Positions 54,352 to 63,151 of a stretch of DNA of 64,000 nt are shown here, in pieces. The notes under the pieces are model-generated. The model saw only the letters and a program-made list of their open reading frames with translations. It had not been told where the DNA came from and made no database searches. Source of the DNA: Bacillus sp. 03113 (GTDB lineage Bacteria > Bacillota > Bacilli > Bacillales > Cytobacillaceae). The first letter of the stretch is position 1. Every line of letters begins with the position of its first letter. The translations under genes were made by a program, and so were the position numbers. The stretch lies in the NCBI RefSeq assembly GCF_006546985.1, contig NZ_ML637008.1, positions 304,266 through 368,265 on the forward strand, in the 5' to 3' direction.

Positions 54352-55269
54352 TTGAAACATATACTAACTTTAAAAGAATTAAATAAAGATGAAATAACTT
54401 CTATTATCCATACAGCGGTAGAAATGAAAAAGAACCCGGAAAATTTCTACGAAGATTGCTCTAAAAAAGGGTTATTGATGTTATTTCAAAAAACGTCAAC
54501 AAGAACAAATCTATCCTTTCAATCAGGAATGAACCAATTAGGTGGATATGCAGTTAATATGGATTGGGATTCAAGTAACTTTTCGATTTCTCCAATTCAA
54601 TATGAAGCAAGATATGCTTCAAGAAATTCAGATATTATGATGGCAAGATTGAAAAAACATACAGATGTTGTAGAACTAGCGAAATATTCTAGTGTTCCAG
54701 TTATAAATGGATGCTGTGAAAAATATCATCCTTGTCAAGCGTTAACTGATTTAATGACTTTTTATGAAGTGAATGGATCGTTTGACAATGCAGCAATTAC
54801 GTATGTAGGAATTCATAATAATGTGGCAAATTCCTTGGTGATTGCCTGCCTGACTCTTGGAGTGAAGCTAAATCTTGTGACACCAATTGTAAATGAAGCT
54901 TCTTGGGATGAGGAGTTAATGAGTCAAGCATTCGAAAGCGGTTTTATTCAAAAGTTTGATAGCTTAGAGCAAGCTTTACCTGTTACTGATTTCATTTATA
55001 CTGATACTTGGATTGATATGGAGTTCTTTAACGATGAAAGCTATCAAGAAGAAAAGGAAGCAAGAATCGCAACGATGATGCCTTTCCAAATTAGCTATAA
55101 GAATCTTCAAGGATACAATCCTTATATCATGCATGATATGCCAATCCATCCTGGATTTGAAATAGAAGAAGAGATTATTGAATCAGAAAAATCGGTTATT
55201 TATCAGCAAGCAGAAAATCGCATGCATGCCCAAAAAGCTTTAGTTTCCTATCTATTAAATCAAGCTTAA
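54352..55269 (+). CDS. Ornithine carbamoyltransferase-like protein with altered substrate motifs
   Basis: 305 residues of the carbamoyltransferase fold. The carbamoyl-phosphate site is intact: KTSTRTNLSF (47-56) and HPCQALTD (126-133). The ornithine site is not: the usual DxxxSM reads DTWIDM (218-223), and HCLP reads HDMP (261-264). The true substrate is therefore unlikely to be ornithine and may be another amine or amino acid. TTG 54352 is chosen because GAGGTGG precedes it and MKHILTLKEL is the family start; ATG 54322 lacks a site. No arg genes are near; aguAB lie 4 kb upstream. Confidence 0.8.
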   Translation: MKHILTLKELNKDEITSIIHTAVEMKKNPENFYEDCSKKGLLMLFQKTSTRTNLSFQSGMNQLGGYAVNMDWDSSNFSISPIQYEARYASRNSDIMMARLKKHTDVVELAKYSSVPVINGCCEKYHPCQALTDLMTFYEVNGSFDNAAITYVGIHNNVANSLVIACLTLGVKLNLVTPIVNEASWDEELMSQAFESGFIQKFDSLEQALPVTDFIYTDTWIDMEFFNDESYQEEKEARIATMMPFQISYKNLQGYNPYIMHDMPIHPGFEIEEEIIESEKSVIYQQAENRMHAQKALVSYLLNQA

Positions 55270-55280
55270 ATTCTTAACAA

Positions 55281-55326
55281 AGAGGGGTAGAAAAGCATTA
55301 ATTAAATGTCTTTTCTATCCCTTTAT
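55281..55326 (+). terminator. Terminator after the carbamoyltransferase gene
   Basis: GGGGTAGAAAAG (55284-55295) and CTTTTCTATCCC (55310-55321), one G-U, with a short TTTAT tail. Confidence 0.6.
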
Positions 55327-55426
55327 AAAATCCCTTTATAAAGTTTTACAGGTATCTGGGGATGTGTTTAGGACTTAAATTTACGTTAATATTAAATTGA
55401 TCAAAACTAAATTTTTAGAGACAATA

Positions 55427-56323
55427 TTAATCAAAAAGTCGGGTTTCTTTGATAGATTGAAGAAAATGTTTGATATTAGTGGATAGTTCTTTATCCCTTT
55501 TACGAATACAAAGATATACAGGACGTGTTATATTAATTCCTGTCACTTTTACTCTACCGATTTCTTTACGTTCCAAATGCTGTTCTACAGCTAATGAAGG
55601 TGCCAGCATTGTACCATATCCAGCAATAACAGCATGAATGGACTCATTTAAACCATGAAATTGCAATCCTATATGTGGAGTTGTAACTCCATGAATTTGG
55701 CATAAAGAAAAAAGGATTTCTCTTGTAGAACTTCCTTCTTCTCTTATTAAGAAAGGCTCTTGAAGCAATTCTGATAGTAATACCTCTTTCCCATCATATT
55801 TATGACCTCTAGGGACGATAAACCAAAAATCGATGTCCATTAAGTGATGGAGGTTTAAATCTGGTTCTCTCCATTCTTCTTTTACCACAAAAGCGATGTC
55901 TGTCTGATAGTGAAGTAACTTTTCAATTACTTGATTTGAATTCCCACTATATAAATCTACCTTAACCAAAGGGAATTGTTTTTTAAATTTAGCCAGCCAA
56001 GTAGGTAATAAAAAATTAGCAGGTAAATAGGTTGATGATATTCGCAGCTTTTCTAACTCCCCGTTTTTAAATTGAACGAGTTTATTTTCAATCTCCTTTT
56101 CCATATCAAACAAATTTTCAGCTTGTTTAAATAGAAATTCACCTGCAGCGGTCAGTTTAATACCTCTTCCTTCAGTTTCAATTAACTTCAAACCAGTTTC
56201 TTTTTCTAAATTACGTATTTGAATAGTCACAGCCGGCTGACTAATTGAAAGAACCTTTGCAGCTTCAGTAACACTCTGATTATATGCTACGGTAGTAAAT
56301 ATGCGTAAGGCATGAAGGTTCAT
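55427..56323 (-). CDS. LysR-family transcriptional regulator
   Basis: 298 residues. The helix-turn-helix is MNLHALRIFTTVAYNQSVTE, then AAKVLSISQPAVTIQIRNLE. The effector domain runs from about 90 (LRISSTYLPANFLLPTWLAK) to the end. AAAGGATT precedes ATG 56323; the frame is open further upstream but that part overlaps the divergent gene and is not coding. It is divergent from the TauE/SafE-type gene and probably regulates it, as LysR proteins commonly do. Confidence 0.9.
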   Translation of the reverse strand: MNLHALRIFTTVAYNQSVTEAAKVLSISQPAVTIQIRNLEKETGLKLIETEGRGIKLTAAGEFLFKQAENLFDMEKEIENKLVQFKNGELEKLRISSTYLPANFLLPTWLAKFKKQFPLVKVDLYSGNSNQVIEKLLHYQTDIAFVVKEEWREPDLNLHHLMDIDFWFIVPRGHKYDGKEVLLSELLQEPFLIREEGSSTREILFSLCQIHGVTTPHIGLQFHGLNESIHAVIAGYGTMLAPSLAVEQHLERKEIGRVKVTGINITRPVYLCIRKRDKELSTNIKHFLQSIKETRLFD

Positions 56324-56435
56324 TAATATAATCCTTTCATAAATTATTTTTATAATTATATTTAAATCATATATTAGATTTATTAATATATTTAATATAC
56401 CCTTTATACAAAGACAAATAAAGGAGATATATTTA

Positions 56436-57302
56436 ATGGGAACATCTATTGCTAATTTGAAAGGAAAGCTGAAAAGGAAGGGCAAAACATTTATGCGTTT
56501 TCTTCTATTTACCATTCTATTAATTGGGTTTGGAATAGGATTTATAATAGAAAAAGGAAGTGATACCCCTTTTTTAATGTTAATTTTTATTGGGTTAGGG
56601 GCTTCTTTTCTAGGAACGTTAGCTGGAGGGGCAGGCCTGATCACAGTTCCTAGTATGGTGTTAACAGGCATTCCAATTCAAACCAGTATTGCTACAAATA
56701 AATTTTCTTCCGGTGTTGCCGCATTTTCAAGTGTATTTTATCTTATACGCAGTAAGCAGCTTACAATAAAATTGATAGCAATTTATTTATTAGTAGCATT
56801 TTTCGGAGGAATTAATGGAGCCTTAGTAACCTCCCATATCCAAGAAAAAACAATGAATCTAGCTGCTTTCTTTTTACTTTGTTTTGCATTACTAATTACG
56901 TTGAAAAATAAAGAATGGACAGAACATATACTAGTTGAGCATAAAACTGCTAAAAAAATAAAATTTTATATTCCATTTTTAATAGCAGCTTATGATGGAG
57001 GTTTTGGCCCTGGTTCTTCCACATTCAGTATTCTATATTATATGAAAAAGAGTCATACTTATATGAAAGCTGTCCAAATGACGAGGGTTTTAATCCTAGG
57101 AAGCTGTACTGGAGGATTTCTTGTATTTTATCAAACTGGATTTATTCAATGGTCATATGCAATTGCTATGTCAATCGGTTCTATTATTGGCTCTCAGATT
57201 GGTCTTATGCTTTTACCAAAGGTGCCTAAAAAAGTTGCAAAAACTTTAATCATTATGATCATATGTTTATTAATGATTCAAATGATATACAAATTTATTT
57301 AA
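56436..57302 (+). CDS. TSUP-family (TauE/SafE) membrane exporter
   Basis: 288 residues with about eight membrane segments. Family motifs: FIGLGASFLGTLAGGAGLIT (first repeat), PIQTSIATNKFSSGVAAFSS and IAAYDGGFGPGSSTF (second repeat). TSUP proteins export sulfite, sulfoacetate or other anions. AAGGAGATAT precedes ATG 56436. Its neighbours, LysR and a class III aminotransferase of a type that includes taurine:pyruvate aminotransferase, make a role in sulfonate catabolism possible. Confidence 0.88.
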   Translation: MGTSIANLKGKLKRKGKTFMRFLLFTILLIGFGIGFIIEKGSDTPFLMLIFIGLGASFLGTLAGGAGLITVPSMVLTGIPIQTSIATNKFSSGVAAFSSVFYLIRSKQLTIKLIAIYLLVAFFGGINGALVTSHIQEKTMNLAAFFLLCFALLITLKNKEWTEHILVEHKTAKKIKFYIPFLIAAYDGGFGPGSSTFSILYYMKKSHTYMKAVQMTRVLILGSCTGGFLVFYQTGFIQWSYAIAMSIGSIIGSQIGLMLLPKVPKKVAKTLIIMIICLLMIQMIYKFI

Positions 57303-57343
57303 AGCTTAAGAAATAATCTTACTATGGTCATCTTTTTCATTAG

Positions 57344-57378
57344 AAAAAAATAAAAAGCCCTTATTAAGAGTAGGGCTT
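57344..57378 (-). terminator. Terminator after the aminotransferase gene
   Basis: AAGCCCT (57355-57361) and AGGGCTT (57372-57378); on the minus strand the stem is followed by TTTATTTTTTT. Confidence 0.75.
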
Positions 57379-57449
57379 CAGCATCAACTAGATCAAATTT
57401 ATAGTTTGGTTTATTTTTTTAAAGGATTACAAATCCTATCTGCATTTTT

Positions 57450-58832
57450 TTAATTGTTTAACACATCAAAGGCATCATAAATGGTATTTACAACAAAATC
57501 TAATTCTTCATCTGTTGTAACAAATGGAGGGCATAAAGTTAATATATTATTAAAGCCAGGGACAGTATCACTGTTTTTCCCAATGGAAAGCCCTTTTTTC
57601 TTACATTCCGCTATAACTTGTAAAATTTTATTATTATTAATAGGAGTTTTGCTTTCTTTATCCTCAACCATTTCAATACCAGCAATAAAGCCAAAGGTAC
57701 GGATATCACCAACATTCGGATGATCTATTAAAGGATCTAATTTTTGACGCAGCATTTCTCCTAAATAGGCTGAGCGCTTAACGAGTTGATCTCTTTCTAA
57801 TATTTCAATGTTCTTTAATGCTACTGCACATGAAACAGGATTCCCTCCAAAGGTGTTAACATGTCTGAAATGTTGATCAGCTCCAGGCTCAGCAAAGCTT
57901 TCATAAAGCTCTTTTTTCACTGCAGTTGCTGATAGGGGAGAGTAGGCGCTCGTAATTCCTTTCGCCATTGTAACAATATCAGGTTGAACACCGAAATTTT
58001 GATGGCCAAAAGGTTTTCCAGATCTTCCAAAACCGCAAATGACTTCATCTACGATCATTAATACGCCATATTTATCACAGATTTTTCGAACAGCCTCTAA
58101 ATATCCTTGAGGGGGTACAATGACACCTCCGCCTGTAATAACTGGCTCTAAGATGATTCCTGCAACCGTTTCGGCTCCTTCCCAATTGATAACATCCTCA
58201 TAGCTTTTAGCACATTCTAATTGGCAGCTTTCTTTTTCCTTGCCAAAAGGACATCGATAGCAGTAAGGAGGTGCAACATGCTGAAAACCTACTGCAACGG
58301 GTTCATATTTTATTTTACGGATGGCTTGCCCTGTGGCACCTAAAGCACCCATTGAGTTGCCATGATAAGCGCGATGTCTAGAAATGAACTTAAATCGAGT
58401 TGGTTCCCCGTTTTGATGATGGTACTGTCGAGCAATTTTAAAAGCTACTTCATTGGCGTCGGAGCCTGAATTAGAAAAGAAAATTTTATAATCTCCATCT
58501 AACCATTCATTTACTTTTTCAGCGAGTTTAATGGCTGGGACATGACTTTGAATTAATGGGAAATAAGCTAACGTTTTCATTTGTTCATATGCAGCTTTTG
58601 CCACTTCTTCTTGTCCATGACCAATATTGACACACCATAAACCTGACATTCCATCAAAAAATTGATTTCCATCGGCATCTGTAATCCAGCTGCCTTTTCC
58701 AGATACAGCAATCATAGGATTTGGATTGTGAGTGGAAATATGATGCCACAAATACTTTTCATCTTTTTCTAAAAGCATTTTTTTGTTGTCTTCATCGGTG
58801 CTTGCTTGATCATCCAACATTTTCTTGTTCAT
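57450..58832 (-). CDS. Class III pyridoxal-phosphate aminotransferase
   Basis: 460 residues. PLP-binding features: FSNSGSDANEVAFK, VDEVICGFGRSG (D262) and the Schiff-base lysine K291 in TMAKGITSAY. A distinctive insert PPYCYRCPFGKEKESCQLEC holds four cysteines (191, 194, 203, 207) and may bind a metal. The overall sequence resembles B. subtilis YhxA and omega-amino acid or taurine:pyruvate aminotransferases. The amino donor cannot be fixed by sequence alone. AAGAAGGTGAG precedes the ATG. Confidence 0.88.
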   Translation of the reverse strand: MNKKMLDDQASTDEDNKKMLLEKDEKYLWHHISTHNPNPMIAVSGKGSWITDADGNQFFDGMSGLWCVNIGHGQEEVAKAAYEQMKTLAYFPLIQSHVPAIKLAEKVNEWLDGDYKIFFSNSGSDANEVAFKIARQYHHQNGEPTRFKFISRHRAYHGNSMGALGATGQAIRKIKYEPVAVGFQHVAPPYCYRCPFGKEKESCQLECAKSYEDVINWEGAETVAGIILEPVITGGGVIVPPQGYLEAVRKICDKYGVLMIVDEVICGFGRSGKPFGHQNFGVQPDIVTMAKGITSAYSPLSATAVKKELYESFAEPGADQHFRHVNTFGGNPVSCAVALKNIEILERDQLVKRSAYLGEMLRQKLDPLIDHPNVGDIRTFGFIAGIEMVEDKESKTPINNNKILQVIAECKKKGLSIGKNSDTVPGFNNILTLCPPFVTTDEELDFVVNTIYDAFDVLNN

Positions 58833-58859
58833 ATTTACTCACCTTCTTCTTTGATATAC

Positions 58860-59097
58860 TTATTGGTAATCGTACAATTTTTTTATCATAAAAACACTAT
58901 ACAAAATGTAAGGAAATCCTCTTTTCTAATATACATTTTGTCATGTTTAATATTAGGAAGACAAAAATGATCGATCATATATGAAAGGAGAAAGGGGGAG
59001 AGGAGCTAGATTTTTCATTAATACATATGTCTCTGTTTTGGAAATGATTATTTAATTGAAAGTAAAAAATAACTTTAAAATAAGGAAATGAAAAAGC
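58860..59097. other. Intergenic region upstream of the aminotransferase
   Basis: AT-rich; nothing recognised apart from what must be the aminotransferase promoter. Confidence 0.3.
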
Positions 59098-59132
59098 AAA
59101 AGAAGAGGGAAATCCACTATGGATCTCCCTTC
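59098..59132 (-). terminator. Terminator after the small hypothetical gene
   Basis: GAGGGAAATCC (59105-59115) pairs with GGATCTCCCTTC (59121-59132); on the minus strand a TTCTTTTGCTTTTTC tail follows. Confidence 0.7.
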
Positions 59133-59145
59133 TAGCTACCAATAT

Positions 59146-59517
59146 TTATTTAATGATTGAAGAGCCTAATAAGGATTCTGGGGCTCTACCAAGTATTAAC
59201 AAGCATATTTTTGCAAAGCCAACCTCATATGGATCTGCAAAAATTTGGTTTAAGAGTGCATTGTCTTGTTTATCTTTTAGTTTTTGTACTTGTTGGTTGT
59301 ATAAGCGAAGGACATACCCATTTACATTTGAAGGGGAGTTGTCCATTGGATCTTTATCCTTGATTAAAGATCCTAAGTAAGCATATTTAAATTGTAATTG
59401 CCTTGTAAGGCTTACAATATACAATAGCTTCTCATAAAATTCTGGATGGAATTGTTGAACTTCTCTAAGATAGTCTTTTGTTTTATTTAAGTCACCTAAA
59501 CTTGGCAAGGTTATCAT
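59146..59517 (-). CDS. Hypothetical protein
   Basis: 123 residues, soluble, helical. No family recognised. Visible blocks are YLREVQQFHPEFYEKLLYIV and FADPYEVGFAKICLLILGRA. A weak GTAGGT site lies nine bases before the ATG. It starts 39 bases after the thioesterase stop and shares its strand, and a terminator follows, so the two probably form an operon. Confidence 0.6.
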   Translation of the reverse strand: MITLPSLGDLNKTKDYLREVQQFHPEFYEKLLYIVSLTRQLQFKYAYLGSLIKDKDPMDNSPSNVNGYVLRLYNQQVQKLKDKQDNALLNQIFADPYEVGFAKICLLILGRAPESLLGSSIIK

Positions 59518-59556
59518 AAATAATTACCTACACTTTCATTTAATAGTTGCTGTTCA

Positions 59557-60078
59557 TTAATCCCAAGGCTTTTTCAGCGTAATCATTTCAGCTAGCTTTT
59601 TACTTTTAGATCTTCTTGCTTTACGTACGTCTGCTCGATCTTTTCCTGTTTCGTAAAGATATTTTTCTTCGTCAGTTTCAGGAATTAAACCTGGCACTTC
59701 AACAGGCTGTTTATTTTCGTCCAGAGCAACAAATGTTAGGAAAGCAGTGGCTGCAATTCGACGTTTGCCAGTCATCATATCCTCAGCAATTACCTTACAG
59801 AAAATTTCCATAGAGGTTCTTCCTGTGTAAGATACAAATGATTCGACACAGACGGAATCTGATTGGTGGATTGGATGTAAGAAATCGATCGAATCTGTTG
59901 AGGCTGTTACACACATTTTGACTCTAGAATGTCTTCTGGCAGATAATGTAGCGCATGCATCTAATTTCTTCATTAACACGCCGCCAAAAAGAGTATTATA
60001 ATTATTTAAATCACTTATTAACACTTGATCTGTATTGACAATTCGACTTTCATTTGCTTTTTTGGGTTCCATTCTCAT
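59557..60078 (-). CDS. Acyl-CoA thioesterase, YkhA-like hotdog fold
   Basis: 173 residues. A single hotdog domain: the helix block NTLFGGVLMKKLDACATLSA, TASTDSIDFLHPIHQSDSV and SYTGRTSMEIFCKV. The C-terminal tail is basic (ADVRKARRSKSKKLAEM). Members hydrolyse medium- to long-chain acyl-CoA. AGAAAGGAAATA precedes ATG 60078. Confidence 0.88.
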   Translation of the reverse strand: MRMEPKKANESRIVNTDQVLISDLNNYNTLFGGVLMKKLDACATLSARRHSRVKMCVTASTDSIDFLHPIHQSDSVCVESFVSYTGRTSMEIFCKVIAEDMMTGKRRIAATAFLTFVALDENKQPVEVPGLIPETDEEKYLYETGKDRADVRKARRSKSKKLAEMITLKKPWD

Positions 60079-60333
60079 TATTTCCTTTCTTGTATAATCA
60101 AGAGGTAAGGATATTAGCTAATTTTACAAGAGTAAAGAACTTACATTTAATGAAAGTTTACTCTTTGGATTTTGGAATGTAAAATGGTTATTTTTTATGA
60201 ATTTTATAGATTTTATCTATGAAAACACTTACAAACATGAGGTAATTTCATGTTAAAACTTTGTGAACAAAGTTCAATAAGCAAAAAATGAAGGGAACTG
60301 ATAGTGATTTATGAATGGAGTTCTTTTTTTTAA

Positions 60334-60550
60334 AATGGCTGCTTTCTCAAAGTTTGTTGCTTTTGACATAAAAAATATTGGGAGAAACGTTTCGGAGCAG
60401 CCTGCATACACGTAGACTCCTGTGGGAATGCGAGAAAGGCGAGACCCCGCAGGAGCGTATGCGACGAGGACGCTTGACGCTCGCCCACGGAAAGCGAAGT
60501 GTATGCAGGCTGCGTATTTAAAAGCAACAATCTATACGAAAACAGCCTTA
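60334..60550. repeat. Nested palindromic dispersed repeat (about 215 bases)
   Basis: Three concentric inverted repeats: outer GGCTGCTTTC / GAAAACAGCC (60338-60347, 60538-60547), middle TTGTTGCTTTT / AAAAGCAACAA (60354-60364, 60520-60530, perfect) and inner GCAGCCTGCATACAC / GTGTATGCAGGCTGC (60397-60411, 60499-60513, perfect). The GC-rich centre (ACTCCTGTGGGA, GACCCCGCAGGAGC, GCCCACGGAAAGCGAAG) is a sequence I know as abundant in Bacillaceae intergenic regions. It has no transposase. An open frame inside it is a by-product. The flanks 60079-60333 and 60551-60600 show nothing else. Confidence 0.75.
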
Positions 60551-60600
60551 AAAATAAATTTGGAGAGGGGATTTTAACCCCCAATATTGTAATGGAATCG

Positions 60601-61497
60601 TTAAGGATGTATGGCGTTTGCGGACAACTGATTTTTTATAAAATGAATCCATTCCTTTGCCGCGTGAGATAAATATTGATCTTTTTTCCAAATGATTGCT
60701 AAATGCCAATTGATAGAAGGATTAACAATATTAATTGAACGTACTTGACTTTTTAGCTGCTTACAAATACTCTCTGGCAATACGGTAACACCTAAATTAC
60801 ATGAAACCATCTCTTCAATGTAGCTCCATTGCGAGCTTTCAGATATAACTTGAGGTCTAAATCCAACACTGTTAAGAGACGAAATAATGCGATCATGCAA
60901 AACAAAATCATCATTAAATAAAATAAAAGGCTCATCCTTTAAATCAGATAATTGAGCTGCTGATTGATTTGCTAAAGAGTGTGAATAAGGGACAACAAGC
61001 ATTAGCTGTTCTTTCAATAATGAAAGATGATGAAATAAATCGTTTTTAGTTGGGAGTACGACCACTCCAATATCAAGTTCATCATTAGCTACATAATCTT
61101 CAATTTTTTTTGAACCATCCTCTATTAAATGGAAAGCAACTTCGGGATATTTATCATGGAACTTTCCTATCAATTTAGGGATATAGCTAGAGTCAAGAAT
61201 AGGTGGTAAACCTAATCGAATCATTCCTTTTTTAAGCCCAACTAGGTTGTTTAATTCAACTTGTAAATTTTCAAACGCTTTGTCAATTATTTTAGCTTGT
61301 TCTAAAATAACCTTCCCAGCATCTGTTAAGATCAGTTTTTTTTGAGATCGATCAAATAGAGTTACACCAAGCTCTGTTTCAAGGTTTTTAATCATTTTAC
61401 TAATTGTTGGCTGTGTAATAAATAAATGTTCTGCAGCTCTAGTAAAACTATTTAATCGGTTTACCTCAATAAAATATTGTAAATGTTTAATATTCAA
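60601..61497 (-). CDS. LysR-family regulator (CidR/CzcR-like)
   Basis: 298 residues: MNIKHLQYFIEVNRLNSFTR and AAEHLFITQPTISKMIKNLE form the helix-turn-helix, then an effector-binding domain from about residue 90. The TTG at 61497 is chosen because GCAGGTGAG lies five bases upstream; the longer ATG reading adds an AT-rich stretch without coding character. It is divergent from the livK-type gene and probably regulates it. Confidence 0.88.
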   Translation of the reverse strand: MNIKHLQYFIEVNRLNSFTRAAEHLFITQPTISKMIKNLETELGVTLFDRSQKKLILTDAGKVILEQAKIIDKAFENLQVELNNLVGLKKGMIRLGLPPILDSSYIPKLIGKFHDKYPEVAFHLIEDGSKKIEDYVANDELDIGVVVLPTKNDLFHHLSLLKEQLMLVVPYSHSLANQSAAQLSDLKDEPFILFNDDFVLHDRIISSLNSVGFRPQVISESSQWSYIEEMVSCNLGVTVLPESICKQLKSQVRSINIVNPSINWHLAIIWKKDQYLSHAAKEWIHFIKNQLSANAIHP

Positions 61498-61861
61498 TTT
61501 CTCACCTGCTTCAATAATCTTAAAGGATATTTCTATTCTAACGATTTTTATGATTATAGGCGAATGGTGGTGAAAAAAGATTTTCATTTAATTAAAAATC
61601 GGTGAGGAATAGGGTGGAATTTTAGAAGAAAAAGTGTAGAATGTAATCAAATTGGCACAATTTGCTGATAATTCCAAAAAAATAGTGTAAGATAATCTGA
61701 CACAGTTGATGACACTCTCCATATCAAACCTTATAATTCTAACAAAAGAGAGCTCTCTTTTTAGGTAAATAGTCCTGAGATTAGTAGGAGGCGGTATCAT
61801 AAGTACATATTCTATGAATCTTTTGAAGTAATGCCAAATAAAAGAATTATAGGGGGTAAAT
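61498..61861. other. Divergent intergenic region (LysR / livK)
   Basis: About 360 AT-rich bases. AGTGT and ACAC half-sites around 61684-61712 could be LysR contacts, but I cannot fix an operator. GGGGGTAA at 61853 is the livK ribosome binding site. Confidence 0.3.
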
Positions 61862-63070
61862 ATGTTATCTAAAAAAGCATTATCACTATTTATGACAGCA
61901 ACATTGGCAGTTGGTATTATAAGCGGTTGTTCCTCTTCTTCAAATGATTCATCATCTGGTTCTTCTAGTTCAGATGGTAAGAAAACAGTGATTAAAATTG
62001 CCACACAATCACCATTATCAGGAGGTAGTGCAACTCTAGGTGAGGCTATTAAATTGGGAGCTCAATTAGCGATCGAGGATCAAAAGAAAGCATTTGCGGA
62101 TAAAGGCTTTGATTTACAGATTGTCCCTTATGACGATCAAGCTGACCCTAAAAAAGGGGTTGCAAATGCTCAATTAATCGGTGCGGATAAAGCCATTCTT
62201 GGAGTAGTAGGACATTTAAATTCAGGTGTTGCGATTCCTTCATCTGAAACTTACGAAAAATACTCCATTCCAATGGTATCACCTGCAAATACGGCTACAG
62301 ATGTTACAGATCGTGGCTTAAAAACAGTCAATCGTATATGTGCTCGTGATGATTTCCAAGGACCTTCGGGTGCTGATTATGCTGTGAATACATTAAAAGC
62401 TAAAAAAATCTTTGTTATTCAAGATAAAACAGCTTATGGTTCAGGCCTAGCTGATGCCTTCAGAGGAGCTGCTGAAAAGCTTGGAGCTGAAATCGTTGGA
62501 TATGAAGGGATTACTGTAGGCGAAAAAGACTTTAATGGTGTACTAAGTCAAGCTGTAGCTAAAAAACCAGATTTAATCTACTTTGGTGGAGTATATGCTG
62601 AAGGTGGATTAATCATTAAACAAGCTCGTGATAAAGGTTTAGATATTCCGATCATGGGCGGCGATGGTTTAGATTCCTCATCTACTGTAGAAATCGCTGG
62701 TGAATCAGTGAAAAACGTATTTATCACTTCTGTTGCTGGGGATGCTACTAAAACAGAAGCAGGTAAAAAGTTTGCTGATACTTACAAGGCTGAATTCAAA
62801 AAACCGATCGAATCTTATTCTGCATATGGTTATGATAGTGCGGGAGTATTACTAAAAGGTTTATCAGATGCGATTGATGCGAATGATGGAAAACTACCTT
62901 CACGTGAGCAAGTAGCAGAGGCAGTTCGTGCTGTTAAAGACTATGAAGGAATTGTAACAAAAGTAAGTCTTGATGATAAAGGCGATAATGACAATGCGAA
63001 AGTCTTCATCTATAAATTTGACAAAGCTGCTTATCCTGCAACACAAGACGGAGAAATTGAGAAAAAGTAG
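61862..63070 (+). CDS. livK: Branched-chain amino acid-type ABC substrate-binding lipoprotein
   Basis: 402 residues. A lipoprotein signal ends in GIISGC with lipidated Cys23, then a Ser-rich linker. The LivJ/LivK type I binding fold: TQSPLSGGSATLGEAIKLGA, PYDDQADPKKGVANAQLIG, VSPANTATDVTDRG, TAYGSGLADAFRGAAEKLGA and YFGGVYAEGG. It would bind a branched-chain or other amino acid or amide outside the membrane. livH follows after a hairpin. AGGGGGTAA precedes the ATG. Confidence 0.92.
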   Translation: MLSKKALSLFMTATLAVGIISGCSSSSNDSSSGSSSSDGKKTVIKIATQSPLSGGSATLGEAIKLGAQLAIEDQKKAFADKGFDLQIVPYDDQADPKKGVANAQLIGADKAILGVVGHLNSGVAIPSSETYEKYSIPMVSPANTATDVTDRGLKTVNRICARDDFQGPSGADYAVNTLKAKKIFVIQDKTAYGSGLADAFRGAAEKLGAEIVGYEGITVGEKDFNGVLSQAVAKKPDLIYFGGVYAEGGLIIKQARDKGLDIPIMGGDGLDSSSTVEIAGESVKNVFITSVAGDATKTEAGKKFADTYKAEFKKPIESYSAYGYDSAGVLLKGLSDAIDANDGKLPSREQVAEAVRAVKDYEGIVTKVSLDDKGDNDNAKVFIYKFDKAAYPATQDGEIEKK

Positions 63071-63081
63071 ATATTAGCTAG

Positions 63082-63115
63082 AAAGGGTATGGACTTTAAC
63101 CCGTACCCTTTTTGG
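63082..63115 (+). terminator. Hairpin between livK and livH
   Basis: AAAGGGTA (63082-63089) and TACCCTTT (63104-63111), then TT. Within the operon it would act as a partial terminator or an mRNA stabiliser, favouring binding protein over permease. Confidence 0.75.
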
Positions 63116-63151
63116 CATTATTAAAAATAATGCTAAAGAGTGGGGAAGAAT

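Noticed and set aside
56324-56671. N-terminal extension of the LysR reading frame
   Set aside because: Antisense to the TauE/SafE gene; ATG 56323 has a proper binding site and the family start.
60330-60584. 84-codon minus-strand frame
   Set aside because: Lies wholly within the palindromic repeat; composition reflects the repeat.
61588-62004. Minus-strand frame across the livK start
   Set aside because: Antisense to the livK signal peptide and Ser-rich linker.
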